Below, piece by piece: positions 7,546 to 15,556 of a stretch of DNA of 26,652 nucleotides. The stretch spans positions 1 through 26,652 of the forward strand of contig DAOTTI010000114.1 of NCBI GenBank assembly GCA_034437795.1, read 5' to 3'. This stretch comes from DAOTTI01 sp034437795. GTDB lineage: Bacteria > Chloroflexota > UBA11872 > UBA12225. A program made the translations under genes and the position numbers. Within the stretch, counting starts at the first letter, position 1, and every line of letters starts with the position of its first letter. Under the pieces are notes generated by a model. That model had not been told where the DNA came from and did not search any database. It saw only the letters and a program-made list of their open reading frames with translations.

Positions 7546-7761
7546 TCACTCCTCCCCGCCCCGCGACCCGAAGCGCTGGGCCAGCATAAAGAGATAGCCA
7601 ATGACCAGGAGCGCCGCCGGAATGCCCGGACGGCCGGTGAACCAGCCATGCTCCGGGTTCGCCAGGGAGAAATCGTGGATCAGCCCGGCAAAGAGAATGA
7701 CGAAGATCAGCAGCGCGCCGGCAAGAAACCAGCCACGAAGCCTGTGCAAGAGCCGAAGCAA
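7546..7761 (-). CDS. Small membrane protein, two predicted helices
   Basis: A 71-residue protein I do not recognise. Residues 11-28 (GWFLAGALLIFVILFAGL) and about 47-62 (IPAALLVIGYLFMLAQ) look like membrane helices. The loop between them (HDFSLANPEHGWFTGRPG) is short, and the ends are basic or charged. The start is TTG 7761, with GGGAG nine bases upstream. A candidate sigma-70 promoter lies at 7853-7881. It could be a single-gene transcript or be read on towards the dksA-like gene, whose start is 324 bases downstream. The hydrophobic pattern and signals support a real gene; its function is unknown. Confidence 0.6.
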   Translation of the reverse strand: MLRLLHRLRGWFLAGALLIFVILFAGLIHDFSLANPEHGWFTGRPGIPAALLVIGYLFMLAQRFGSRGGEE

Positions 7762-7852
7762 TGGTCCAAACTCCCGTTAGATGTCGCGGTGGGAAAGCAA
7801 GAGGTAGCGCCCTGGCCGCCCTTGACGCGGCCGACATCGGCGCGGCGCCGGA

Positions 7853-7881
7853 AGCATAGCCACTTTCGAGCGCTCTCGCAA
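7853..7881 (-). promoter_or_regulatory. Candidate promoter of the small membrane protein gene
   Basis: On the minus strand TTGCGA (7881-7876), a 17-base spacer and TATGCT (7858-7853) match a sigma-70-type promoter. The start site would be near 7846, about 85 bases before the TTG start. Confidence 0.4.
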
Positions 7882-7987
7882 CATCGGCGCCGGCCACAGG
7901 CGTGCGCCAATGGCCCGAATAGGGCTCAGGCCATGGCCTTCGTTGCCTCTCTCCGCCTCGGATAATGTCCTCTCCATCCAACCGGCG

Positions 7988-8091
7988 TCCCCCTCTCCCG
8001 CGTGCGGGAGCGGGGGCGGCGGGGCCAAGCCGCACGGTGGGGCAGGGTCGGGCAGGGGTGCGGCGCGGACGCGACCGAAGGGGGTGATGGC
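7988..8091. repeat. Long dispersed repeat, copy A
   Basis: Begins with the hairpin CCCCCTCTCCCGCGTGCGGG, continues GCCAAGCCGCACGGTGG and GGGCAGGGGTGCGGCGCGG, and ends CGACCGAAGGGGGTGA. The same order of blocks is found at 15838-15938 and 18782-18880. All copies are intergenic. Confidence 0.75.
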
Positions 8092-8208
8092 TGCTCCCCG
8101 TGTCTCCGTGTCCCCACGTCCCCGCGTCGGGGCGGGGGGCCGAAGGGGGGTGAGAACCGCTAAAGTTTTACATGGGTTGAGTCTTCCACCGTCTCGGGGA
8201 CACTGCGC

Positions 8209-8239
8209 GGCGTACCGTTGTGGTGCGCCACGGTACGCC
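8209..8239. promoter_or_regulatory. 10-bp perfect inverted repeat upstream of GroEL-like gene
   Basis: GGCGTACCGT (8209-8218) and ACGGTACGCC (8230-8239) are exact reverse complements separated by 11 bases, 75 bases before the GroEL-like ATG. It does not match CIRCE (TTAGCACTC-N9-GAGTGCTAA) or HAIR (CTTGAGT-N7-ACTCAAG). It could be an operator for an unknown regulator or an mRNA leader hairpin. Confidence 0.55.
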
Positions 8240-8313
8240 CCAACGGCAGCAGGCCCGATTCAGGCGGGATTACAGCGAATTCGTGCTCCTAGGCAATCTC
8301 CTAGGGAACCTCT

Positions 8314-9951
8314 ATGGCAGAGAAGAAGGTCTATCGTGACGTCTTGCTCAAGCCCCGAGCGCGGGTGGCGCTCACCCGCGGCGTGGACAAGATGGCCAAC
8401 GTGCTGCGCGTCACGCTCGGTCCCGCGGCGCGCGCCGTGATCATGGCCCCCATCATCAGTAGCCGCGCCCCCGAGTTGCTCACCGACGCCGCCACCATCG
8501 CGCGCCGGATCATCGAGTTCCCCGACCCCTACGAGAACATGGGGGCCATGCTCATCCGCCACGCCGCCTGGAAGATGCGGGAGAAGGTCGGCAACGGCGC
8601 CGCCACCACCGCCGTCATCGCTCAGACCCTGCTCCACCAGGCCAACTACCAGGCCTCCGCCGGCGCCAACGTGATGATGCTCAAACGGGGCATCGAAAAA
8701 GGGCTGGAGCTGGCCTACCTCAAGCTCAAGGAGCAGGCCAGGCCCATGGAGTCCCCCGAGCAGATCGAGGCCCTCGCCGTGGCCGCCGCCGGCGGCGACC
8801 AGGAGATCGGGCGCTACGTGGCCGAGATGCTCGAGATTATCGGCACCGACGGCATCATCGTCGTCGAGGAGCACGCCGGCCTGAAGACCGACCGCGAATA
8901 CGTCGAGGGGCTGCAGTGGGACAGCGGCTACGTCAGCGCCTACTTCTGCACCGACCTGGACCGCATGGAAGCCGTGGTCGAAAATCCGGCCATCATCGCC
9001 ACCGACGTCAACGTCGAGACGGTCGAGCAGATCCTGCCCATCATGGAGCAGATCATGGAGCACAAGGACCGCCTCGGCATCGGGGGCTTCGTGCTCATCG
9101 CCAATGAGATCTCCGGCCCCGCGCTGGCCATCATGGTCGCCAACACCGAGAAGAAGACGCTCCAGTGCCTAGGGATCAAGGCCCCCGGCGCCGGGGACCG
9201 TCGCGTGCGCATCCTCGAAGATATCGCCATCCTCACCGGCGGCCGGATGATCGCCGAAGACGCCGGCGACAAGCTGGAAGAGGCCAAGATCACCGATATC
9301 GGCCGCGCCCGCCGCGTCTGGGCCAACCGCGACTTCTTCAGCATCGTCGGGGGCGCCGGCGACCAGCAGGCCATCCGGCAGCGCATCCAGGAGATCAAGC
9401 TGCTGCTCCCCTCCGCCGATAGCGACTATGAGCGCGACAAGATGCGCGAGCGCCTGGGCAAGCTCCAGGGCGGGATCGGTATCCTGAAGGTTGGCGCTCC
9501 CAGCGAACGGGAGCGCGAGACGAAGAAGCAGCGGGGCGAGGAGGCGGTGGCCGCCGCCCGCGCCGCGGCGGAGGAGGGTGTCGTGCCCGGCGGGGGCGCA
9601 GCCTATCTCGCCTGCCTGCCAGCCCTGGAGGAGCTGGCCAGGTCGCTGCCGAGAGAGGAGGCCCTGGGCGTGCGGGTGCTGATGCGGGCCATGGAGGCGC
9701 CGACGGAGTGGATCGTGCGTAACGCCGGCCGCGATCCAAAGGCGATCCTGGCCAAGCTGCGGGAGGCCCCGCCCGGCTATGGGTTCGACGCGATCTCGGA
9801 CCGCATCGTGGACATGGTCGAGGCCGGCATCCTCGATCCGCTGAAAGTGGTCCGCCTGGCCCTGGAGACCGGGGCCAGCGCCGGCATCATGGCCCTCACC
9901 ACCGACGCCTTGGTCCTGACCGCGAAACGCGACCCGAGCATTAACCCATGA
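8314..9951 (+). CDS. Divergent GroEL-family chaperonin with degenerate ATP site
   Basis: A 545-residue group I chaperonin homologue, alignable by eye to E. coli GroEL over its full length. Equatorial, intermediate and apical domains are all present. Substrate/GroES-contact residues persist (Tyr206, Tyr210, Phe211, and ILPIM for the Leu234/Leu237 helix), as do the hinge GVVPGGG and GILDP. The nucleotide site is altered. LGPKG is LGPAA (35-39). GDGTTT is GNGAAT (93-98), so the Mg-binding Asp87 is Asn94 and Thr89/Thr90 are Ala. The catalytic Asp398 is Glu410. Asp52 is kept as Asp58. There is no Gly-Gly-Met tail and no groES beside it. It is likely a paralogue with weak or no ATPase, not the housekeeping GroEL. 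ATG 8314 follows TAGGGA. Its stop overlaps the next gene's start. Confidence 0.88.
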   Translation: MAEKKVYRDVLLKPRARVALTRGVDKMANVLRVTLGPAARAVIMAPIISSRAPELLTDAATIARRIIEFPDPYENMGAMLIRHAAWKMREKVGNGAATTAVIAQTLLHQANYQASAGANVMMLKRGIEKGLELAYLKLKEQARPMESPEQIEALAVAAAGGDQEIGRYVAEMLEIIGTDGIIVVEEHAGLKTDREYVEGLQWDSGYVSAYFCTDLDRMEAVVENPAIIATDVNVETVEQILPIMEQIMEHKDRLGIGGFVLIANEISGPALAIMVANTEKKTLQCLGIKAPGAGDRRVRILEDIAILTGGRMIAEDAGDKLEEAKITDIGRARRVWANRDFFSIVGGAGDQQAIRQRIQEIKLLLPSADSDYERDKMRERLGKLQGGIGILKVGAPSERERETKKQRGEEAVAAARAAAEEGVVPGGGAAYLACLPALEELARSLPREEALGVRVLMRAMEAPTEWIVRNAGRDPKAILAKLREAPPGYGFDAISDRIVDMVEAGILDPLKVVRLALETGASAGIMALTTDALVLTAKRDPSINP

Positions 9952-12050
9952 CCGCGCAAGACAAGATCATCCCCTTCCCCAGCACCCGCGCTCGCGCCCC
10001 CGAGCGCGCGTCCCGCGACACCCGCCCGCGCCTGGGACGCTGGGAGATCGTGACGCCGGTCCTGGGCTGGGGCGGGACCGTGCTGGCCCTGGCCGCCCCT
10101 GAACTGGATGGCCGGACCATCTTCTACGCCGGGACCACCGCAGGGTGCTTCCGCTCCGACGACGACGGGGCCTCCTGGCGACCCGCCAACGACGGCCTGA
10201 CCAGCCCCTACATCCAGGCCCTCGTGGCCTCGCCCCGCTTCGCCAAGGACCGCACCCTCTTCGCCGGCACGCTTGGCAGCGGCGTCATGCGCAGCACCAA
10301 CGGCGGGGAGTCCTGGGCGCCGGTGGAGTTCTGGCAGGGCGCGCCCGCCGTCACCGCCCTCGCCCTCTCCCCGCAGTACCCTGAGGAGGGCACCCTGCTG
10401 GCCGGTACCCAGTCCGACGGCGTCTACCGCTCTACCAACGGCGGGCGCACCTGGTCCACGGCCAACTTCGGCATCTCCGACCTGAGCATCCTGGCCCTGG
10501 CCATGTCCCCCAGCTTCGCCGACGACGAGACGGCCTTCTGCCTGGCCGGCGACGGGCTCTATCGCTCCACCAACGGCGCCCGCGCCTGGCGCGCCGTCAC
10601 CCGCGGCCTGGATACCACCGCCGTCCAGGCCATCGCCGTCTCCCCCAACTTCGCGGCCGACGGCACGGTCTTCGTCGGCACCGAGGACCAGGGGGTCTAT
10701 CGCTCCACCGACCGCGGCGTCTCCTGGACCCAGGTCAACCAGGGCCTCACCAACCTCTCGGTCAATGCCATCTGGATCTCCCCCCGCTACGCCTCGGATC
10801 GGACCGTCTTCGTCGGCACCGCCGGCAGCGGCATCTTCCGGTCGCGCGACGGCGGCGCGTCGTGGGAGCACGTCTCAGGCGCCAGCGACGGGGAGGTGGC
10901 GGTCATGGCCATCGCCGGCGACCCCGCGTCACGCCTGCTCGTGGCGGGGCTCCATCAGGCCGGCCTGCTCCGCTCCACGGACTCTGGGACCACCTGGGAA
11001 GGGGCCAGCCTGGGCCTGGCGGCCCGCTCCATGTCCACCCTGCTCGTCTCTCCGAGCTTCCACGAGGACCGCACGCTCGTCGCCGCCGGCATCGAGGATG
11101 GCGTCCTCCGTTCGCGTGATGGGGGCGAGACCTGGGAGCGAACGGGGGATGGGCTCCCCGGTCCCCAGATCCTCTCGCTGGCCATCTCGCCTCGCTTCGG
11201 CTCCGACCTGACCCTGCTGGCCGTGCTCAATGAGGGCCTCTTCCGCTCGCAGGATGCCGGCGCCACCTGGTCCCCCATTGGCCCTGAAGGGCTGCAGGAG
11301 CCCCGCATGGTGGCCTATTCCAGCGATGCCAGCGGGAGCCAGCTCTACGTCGGGCTGGCCTCGGCCAGGCGGGCCTACCTCTCCGAGAACGGCGGCGGGA
11401 TCTGGCGCGAGCTGTCCGGCCCCTTCAGCGACGAGGAGATCGTCGCCATCGGGCTCTCCCCTAACTACTCCCTCGACCATACCCTGGTGCTGGCCACCTT
11501 CTCAGCCACCGGCATCCTGCGCCGCGACCGCGAACGGGCCCCTGGAGCGCGCCAGCCGTTCCGCGCCGACGCCCCGCAGAGCACGATCACCATCTGGCGG
11601 AGCACCGATGGCGGGCGGCGCTGGTCGCCCGTCATCGAGCAGATCACCAGCGCTCGCTGGGTCACCTTCGCCTTTCCCCACGATTATCGGGGCGACCAGG
11701 AGTCCAGCCGGAACGGCTTCTTCGTCGGCATCGGCACCCTCATCCAGCGCCCCATGTGGGGCGGCAAGCAGCTCTGGATGGCGGAGCGGGTCGGCCGGCC
11801 GAACACCGCCATCCTCTCACTGGCCATCTCCCAGGGCGGGGTGTGGGGGCGCTCCGTCTACGCCGGCACCTCCGACGGGGTGTACCGCTCCGACGATGAA
11901 GGACTGACCTGGCATGCGGTCAACGAGGGGCTGCACACCCGCACCATCGTCGGCGTCGGGCTCTCGCCCACCTACCACGAAGGCGGGGACGCCTTCGCCC
12001 TCTCCCTCGGCGGCGTCCTGCACCGGCTCGTTCGCGACTCGGGCCAATGA
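9948..12050 (+). CDS. Asp-box (BNR-like) beta-propeller repeat protein
   Basis: A 700-residue protein made almost wholly of beta-propeller repeats. I count twelve Asp-box-like motifs of the form (F/Y/L)RSxDxGxxW, for example FRSDDDGASW, YRSTNGGRTW, LRSRDGGETW and YRSDDEGLTW. Each is followed by a SPxFxxDxTLxxGT-type strand, the pattern of sortilin, sialidase and Ycf48-like propellers. There is no sialidase Arg triad that I can see, so enzymatic activity is doubtful; a protein-binding scaffold is more likely. No signal peptide or membrane helix is present (the N-terminus is MTAQDKIIPFPSTRARAPER), so it is probably cytoplasmic, unusual for Asp-box proteins. Its ATG overlaps the GroEL-like stop as ATGA, which implies coupled translation and a shared role. 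Confidence 0.85.
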   Translation: MTAQDKIIPFPSTRARAPERASRDTRPRLGRWEIVTPVLGWGGTVLALAAPELDGRTIFYAGTTAGCFRSDDDGASWRPANDGLTSPYIQALVASPRFAKDRTLFAGTLGSGVMRSTNGGESWAPVEFWQGAPAVTALALSPQYPEEGTLLAGTQSDGVYRSTNGGRTWSTANFGISDLSILALAMSPSFADDETAFCLAGDGLYRSTNGARAWRAVTRGLDTTAVQAIAVSPNFAADGTVFVGTEDQGVYRSTDRGVSWTQVNQGLTNLSVNAIWISPRYASDRTVFVGTAGSGIFRSRDGGASWEHVSGASDGEVAVMAIAGDPASRLLVAGLHQAGLLRSTDSGTTWEGASLGLAARSMSTLLVSPSFHEDRTLVAAGIEDGVLRSRDGGETWERTGDGLPGPQILSLAISPRFGSDLTLLAVLNEGLFRSQDAGATWSPIGPEGLQEPRMVAYSSDASGSQLYVGLASARRAYLSENGGGIWRELSGPFSDEEIVAIGLSPNYSLDHTLVLATFSATGILRRDRERAPGARQPFRADAPQSTITIWRSTDGGRRWSPVIEQITSARWVTFAFPHDYRGDQESSRNGFFVGIGTLIQRPMWGGKQLWMAERVGRPNTAILSLAISQGGVWGRSVYAGTSDGVYRSDDEGLTWHAVNEGLHTRTIVGVGLSPTYHEGGDAFALSLGGVLHRLVRDSGQ

Positions 12051-12265
12051 GCCTCCCGTGCGCCGGCCTCGCCTGCCCCACCCGCTCCGGCGCCTGCGCC
12101 CCGACTGCGCCGCCCCGTCGGCAGCGCCGCGCCCGGCCATCGCGCCACCGTGCGCGTCCGCAGCTGGTCGGGCGGCGCCGGCGATGGCACCGCCAGCCTC
12201 TTGGGGGCGGGTAACCTCGCCAGCCAACCCCCTGATTATCGCTTCAGACTTGAGAGCTTCGCCTC

Positions 12266-12748
12266 ATGCGTCTTGCCGGCTCGCATCGCTTCCGCGCGCC
12301 ACCGGACGCCATCTGGGACTTCTTGCTGACGCCGGACCGCCTGCGCCGCTGCTTGCCCGGCTGTGAACGGTTCGAGCGCCGTGACGCCGACGCCTACGAT
12401 GCCCGGCTCCGCCTGGGCGTGGCCTTTCTCACCGGCACCTACTCCGGCACCGTGCGCGTCGTGGAGCAGGTGCACCGGCAAACGCTGCGCCTGGCCGTCG
12501 AGGGCGGTGGCCCGCTTGGCCGGCTCCAGGCGACGGGCACGCTGCACCTGCAGCCGGTCGCGCCCGCTTCACCCGCTCCCCCGGCCGCCGGCCAGACGGC
12601 AGCATCCTGCCCGGCCACCCTGGTGACCTACGAGGGGGAGGCGCTCGTCGGCGGCCCCATCAGCGCGCTGGGCGAGCCGGTCATCAGCGCCACGGCGGAC
12701 CGTCTCATCCGCGCCTTCTTTGACTGCGTCGCAGCCCACGTCGAGTAG
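12266..12748 (+). CDS. CoxG/SRPBCC-fold carbon monoxide dehydrogenase subunit G-like protein
   Basis: A 160-residue protein of the START/SRPBCC superfamily, CoxG (COG3427) type. Family features are the opening SHRFRAPPDAIWDFLLTP, CLPGCERFE at about residues 30-38, a GTYSGTVRV strand near 52 and the final amphipathic helix ADRLIRAFFDCVAAH. CoxG proteins are associated with the membrane anchoring or assembly of CO dehydrogenase in CO oxidisers. Many relatives occur without cox genes and then have no known role. No coxMSL genes lie in this window. A Pro/Ala-rich insertion (about residues 98-112) sits between two strands. The gene starts 215 bases after the propeller gene, and its ATG has only a weak ribosome binding site. 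The region between shows no other gene. Confidence 0.8.
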   Translation: MRLAGSHRFRAPPDAIWDFLLTPDRLRRCLPGCERFERRDADAYDARLRLGVAFLTGTYSGTVRVVEQVHRQTLRLAVEGGGPLGRLQATGTLHLQPVAPASPAPPAAGQTAASCPATLVTYEGEALVGGPISALGEPVISATADRLIRAFFDCVAAHVE

Positions 12749-12926
12749 CGGCCTCGTCGTGGCGCCCGCCGCATGGCCACACTGCGCGCCGGCCCCGGGC
12801 GGCGCAGGGCCCTTTACCGCGCCCCCGTTCCTCCGGTATAACGCCCTGCCGCGCGGCGCCAGGCGGCTGCAAATGACGCGGCTCGACTGCGAACGCCCAG
12901 GCGGCTGCGGCGGATGCGCGCGCCCG

Positions 12927-12932
12927 TACAAT
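12927..12932 (+). promoter_or_regulatory. -10-like TACAAT before the dehydrogenase gene
   Basis: CGTACAAT at 12925-12932 repeats the octamer found before the kdgD-like gene. It lies 58 bases before ATG 12991. No convincing -35 is visible. Confidence 0.3.
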
Positions 12933-12990
12933 GGGGCGTGCGCTCCGAACGACGGTGAGCAATGGTGAGCCACGGAAGGAGATATGGTTC

Positions 12991-14058
12991 ATGGTTCAGA
13001 CGACGGGTCCGGCGCTGGAACGCGCGGAACAGGTAGCGGCCGACGGGCAGACCCAGCCCGCCAGGCCAAAGGTGGTGGTCATTTCCCCCTGGGGCAACTT
13101 CGGCGAGGTCGGTGAGCGCGAGATCCTCGAGCGCGCCGGCTGCGACGTGGTGGTGTCGAACGCCCGTGGCGAGGACGAGGTGATCGACGCGGCGCGTGAT
13201 GCCGACGGGATCATCTACACCGGAGCCATCAGCCGGCGCTTCATGGAATCCCTGACGCGCTGCAAGGTCATCGCCCGTAGCTCCATCGGCATGGACGTGG
13301 TGGAAGGCGCGGAGATCGCCACGGAGAAGGGCATCGTCATCTGCAACGTCCCCGACGTCTTCGTGGACGAGGTCGCCAACCACACCATGGCCCTCCTGCT
13401 CGCCTGCGTGCGCTGGCTGGTGCCGGTGGCCCAGCACGTCAAGGACGGCGGCTGGGGGCAGCGGGGCCGGGGCCGGCCGGTCGGCATGATCCACCGCATT
13501 ACTGGCGAGACGCTGGGCCTGGTTGGGTTCGGCAACATCGCTCGCGCCGTGGCCCGGCGCGCCGCCGGCTTCGACCTCAAGGTCATCGCTTACGACCCCT
13601 ACGTTTCCGCCGAGGTCTTTCGCGAGTACGGCGTGCGCCAGGTGCCCTTCGCTCAGGTGCTCCAGGATTCCGACTTCGTCTCGCTGCACGTCCCCCTGAC
13701 CCCGGCCACCTACCACCTCATCGGCGCTCCTCAGCTGGCCCTGATGAAGAAGCACGCCATCCTCATCAACACCTGCCGCGGCAAGGTGGTCGACGAGCAG
13801 GCCCTGATCGCCGCCCTCCAGAGCGGGCACATCCTGGCTGCGGGACTGGACGTGACCGAGAAGGAGCCCATCGACCCCGATAACCCCCTGCTGCGCATGC
13901 CCAACGTCGTCATCACCCCCCACATGGCCTCCGCCAGCGATTGGGCCAGCGCCGAGCGCCGGCGCCGCCCGGCGCAGGAGGTGGCCGCGGTGCTGACCGG
14001 CCACCGCCCGCGCGCCGTCTGGAACCCGCAGGTCCTGGAGAAGCTCTCCCTCAAGTAG
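12991..14058 (+). CDS. D-isomer-specific 2-hydroxyacid dehydrogenase (SerA-like)
   Basis: A 355-residue NAD-dependent dehydrogenase. The Rossmann motif GLVGFGNIA lies at 176-184, with the acidic Asp202 in YDPY, which favours NAD over NADP. The catalytic set is Arg263 (NTCRGKVVD), Glu292 (DVTEKEP) and His311 (TPHMA). There is no C-terminal ACT or ASB domain, so it is shorter than classic phosphoglycerate dehydrogenase. It is closer to the C-terminal-binding-protein and short SerA-like groups that reduce 2-oxoacids such as hydroxypyruvate or glyoxylate. The true substrate cannot be told from sequence. ATG 12991 follows AAGGAGAT with six bases between, a strong site; upstream codons are weaker. 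It ends 13 bp from the convergent broken gene at 14072. Confidence 0.87.
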   Translation: MVQTTGPALERAEQVAADGQTQPARPKVVVISPWGNFGEVGEREILERAGCDVVVSNARGEDEVIDAARDADGIIYTGAISRRFMESLTRCKVIARSSIGMDVVEGAEIATEKGIVICNVPDVFVDEVANHTMALLLACVRWLVPVAQHVKDGGWGQRGRGRPVGMIHRITGETLGLVGFGNIARAVARRAAGFDLKVIAYDPYVSAEVFREYGVRQVPFAQVLQDSDFVSLHVPLTPATYHLIGAPQLALMKKHAILINTCRGKVVDEQALIAALQSGHILAAGLDVTEKEPIDPDNPLLRMPNVVITPHMASASDWASAERRRRPAQEVAAVLTGHRPRAVWNPQVLEKLSLK

Positions 14059-14071
14059 CTCGCAGTTCGCA

Positions 14072-14935
14072 TCACGAGAGCGGCGGGCCCACCGGCAGGC
14101 GCCACAGCGCCTGGCTGTCCAGCACGGCCAGGCGCCACGGAATGCCCCGCCGCTCCAGCACCTCCAGGCTGGGGATCCACCGCAACCGCCCCCGTTCCAC
14201 GTAGAAAAGCTCATCCGAGTAGGGGGCCTTGACCAGCATGCCCTCTTCGACCGCCGGCGCCGGCGCGGCCCCCTTCAGTTGTGGCAGCGTGACGACCGCG
14301 GCCGGCGCCCCCACCAGGCGAACCCCCTGCCCTGTGGCCTCGTAGGAGGTGAGCAACGCATCCTCGTAGGCGCCTTCGCGGTACCGCCCTACGTCAAGCC
14401 ACAACCAGCGCACCCCCGGCTCAGGGGCCCAAACCGGCGCCGCATCCGGCACCGCTCGCCCGTCCGACGCCTGCTGCGCCGGCCGCTGGTCCCACCGCAG
14501 GTCAAGGCGCCACCACCTGGTCCCGGGGCCGGGATGGAGCGCGGTCGGGATCACGTGCCCGCCCACCCATGGCTGCGGGGAATCGTGCACGCGCACTATC
14601 CAGGGCCCTTCCCGTATCCCCAGGTAGCTGTACCAGCCGTGCAGCGTCAGCCCACCCCGCTCGCCCGGCGGATCCGACACCTCTGCCCTGACGACCAGCA
14701 GCGGTCAGTCGACGCCGGCCGCAGAACGTTCCCAGGTCTCCTCCTGCCCTGGCGAGCCGCTGGCAGCGATCACCCCCACCGGCAGGACCATGTCCGATCC
14801 AGGGGGAGCGCCGGCCGGCCGCCCCACTGGCACGGGGCGCGCCCACACGCGGGCCGGCCAACGCACCGGCGGCGTGACGCGCCAGGTCAGGCCAGGCCAC
14901 AGCACCTGGGCGCGCCGGCCAGGGCCCGGCGCCAT
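14072..14935 (-). pseudogene. Broken gene, beta-rich hypothetical protein with in-frame TGA
   Basis: One continuous minus-strand frame from ATG 14935 to 14072, interrupted only by a TGA at 14707-14705. The sequence is sensible on both sides: ...TWERSAAGVD, stop, PLLVVRAEVSDPPG.... The part before the stop has Pro/Arg-rich beta segments. The part after it has Trp-rich stretches (RWWRLDLRW, RWLWLDVGRY) and ends with a module LFYVERGRLRWIPSLEVLE. That module resembles the short yxVExGRRRxIPD repeats I associate with secreted Chloroflexota proteins. No signal peptide remains, and an in-frame TAG lies directly before the ATG, so the 5' end may also be lost. The function is unknown. A sequencing error at the TGA is the alternative. 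Confidence 0.55.
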
Positions 14936-14951
14936 CTATGCGCTGCGGTCA

Positions 14952-14995
14952 AAGTCCCTCGTAGACGCACCGGAATCCGCATCTACGAAGGACTT
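14952..14995. promoter_or_regulatory. 14-bp imperfect inverted repeat between divergent genes
   Basis: AAGTCCCTCGTAGA (14952-14965) and TCTACGAAGGACTT (14982-14995) are reverse complements with one mismatch, separated by 16 bases. Two more pairs could form inside. It lies between the broken gene at 14935 and the DUF402 gene at 15059. It could be an operator or a cruciform/hairpin relic. Confidence 0.5.
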
Positions 14996-15058
14996 CCCTG
15001 CAGGTGCATAGACCTGGCGCGACGCCCCTGGCGTGTACCCTGATGCGCATACTTGAGC

Positions 15059-15556
15059 ATGAAGCAGATCACCGAGGTCAAGGTCACCCTATCGGGCCAG
15101 ACCGAGCGCTTCGTCTGCGACCTGGCAGAGCGTACGCCTGATCGCATTGTCGTGCTCTACCGGATCCCGCGGGGGCGCGAGCTCCATGGGCTCTGGCTAC
15201 CCCGGGGCGGCCTCACCGTGGGGTATTTCTGGCGTGCCCGACCGTACAACCTCTACCACTGGCTCACGCCGGATGGCCGCACCATCGCCTACTACTTCAA
15301 CGTGGGGCACGTCGTGCGCTGGGAAGCGGACGAGTTCGAGTGGCGCGACCTGGCCGTCGACATCCTGGCCACGCCCGCCGGCCGCGTCGACGTGCTCGAC
15401 GAAGACGAGCTGCCGCCCGACCTGCCCCCCCAGCAGCGCCGCGAGATTGACGTGGCGCGGGACGAGATCCTGCGCACGCTGCCGGCCCTGATCCAGGAGG
15501 CGGAACGCGAGTCCGCGGCCATTCTGGCCTCCCGCGACGAGACGACTGCTCCATGA
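15059..15556 (+). CDS. DUF402 domain protein
   Basis: A 165-residue protein. The DUF402 barrel spans about residues 25-120, with the family pattern RPYNLYHWLTPDG, then AYYFNVGHVVRWEAD, EFEWRDLAVDIL and a final LDEDELPP. Structurally characterised DUF402 members are small beta-barrel phosphatases acting on nucleoside tri- and diphosphates, with acidic residues binding the metal. The WRDLAVDI and LDEDEL acids fit that role by analogy. The C-terminal helix (QQRREIDVARDEILRTLPAL) is also usual for the family. I chose ATG 15059; a TTG at 15053 is two codons upstream. No strong ribosome binding site is visible. It stands alone between two broken minus-strand genes. Confidence 0.8.
   Translation: MKQITEVKVTLSGQTERFVCDLAERTPDRIVVLYRIPRGRELHGLWLPRGGLTVGYFWRARPYNLYHWLTPDGRTIAYYFNVGHVVRWEADEFEWRDLAVDILATPAGRVDVLDEDELPPDLPPQQRREIDVARDEILRTLPALIQEAERESAAILASRDETTAP

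Larger units (their letters stand above)
7762..8313. other. Divergent intergenic region with repeat and operator-like palindrome
   Basis: Separates the small membrane protein gene from the GroEL-like gene. It contains the promoter at 7853-7881, copy A of the long dispersed repeat (7988-8091), an AT-rich patch at 8159-8182, an inverted repeat at 8209-8239 and a doubled CTCCTAGG just before the GroEL-like start (8287-8304). I see no coding frame. Confidence 0.5.

Noticed and set aside
8159..8239. CIRCE or HAIR element before the GroEL-like gene
   Set aside because: The palindrome arms match neither consensus. A TTGAGT at 8177 has no ACTCAAG partner at the right spacing.
9777..10871. 364-residue minus-strand frame under the propeller gene
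   Set aside because: Gly/Ala/Asp-rich antisense translation of the repeat-coding region; no domain.
9948..12050. Secreted sialidase
   Set aside because: Asp boxes are present, but I see no signal peptide and no Arg triad or Arg-Ile-Pro motif.
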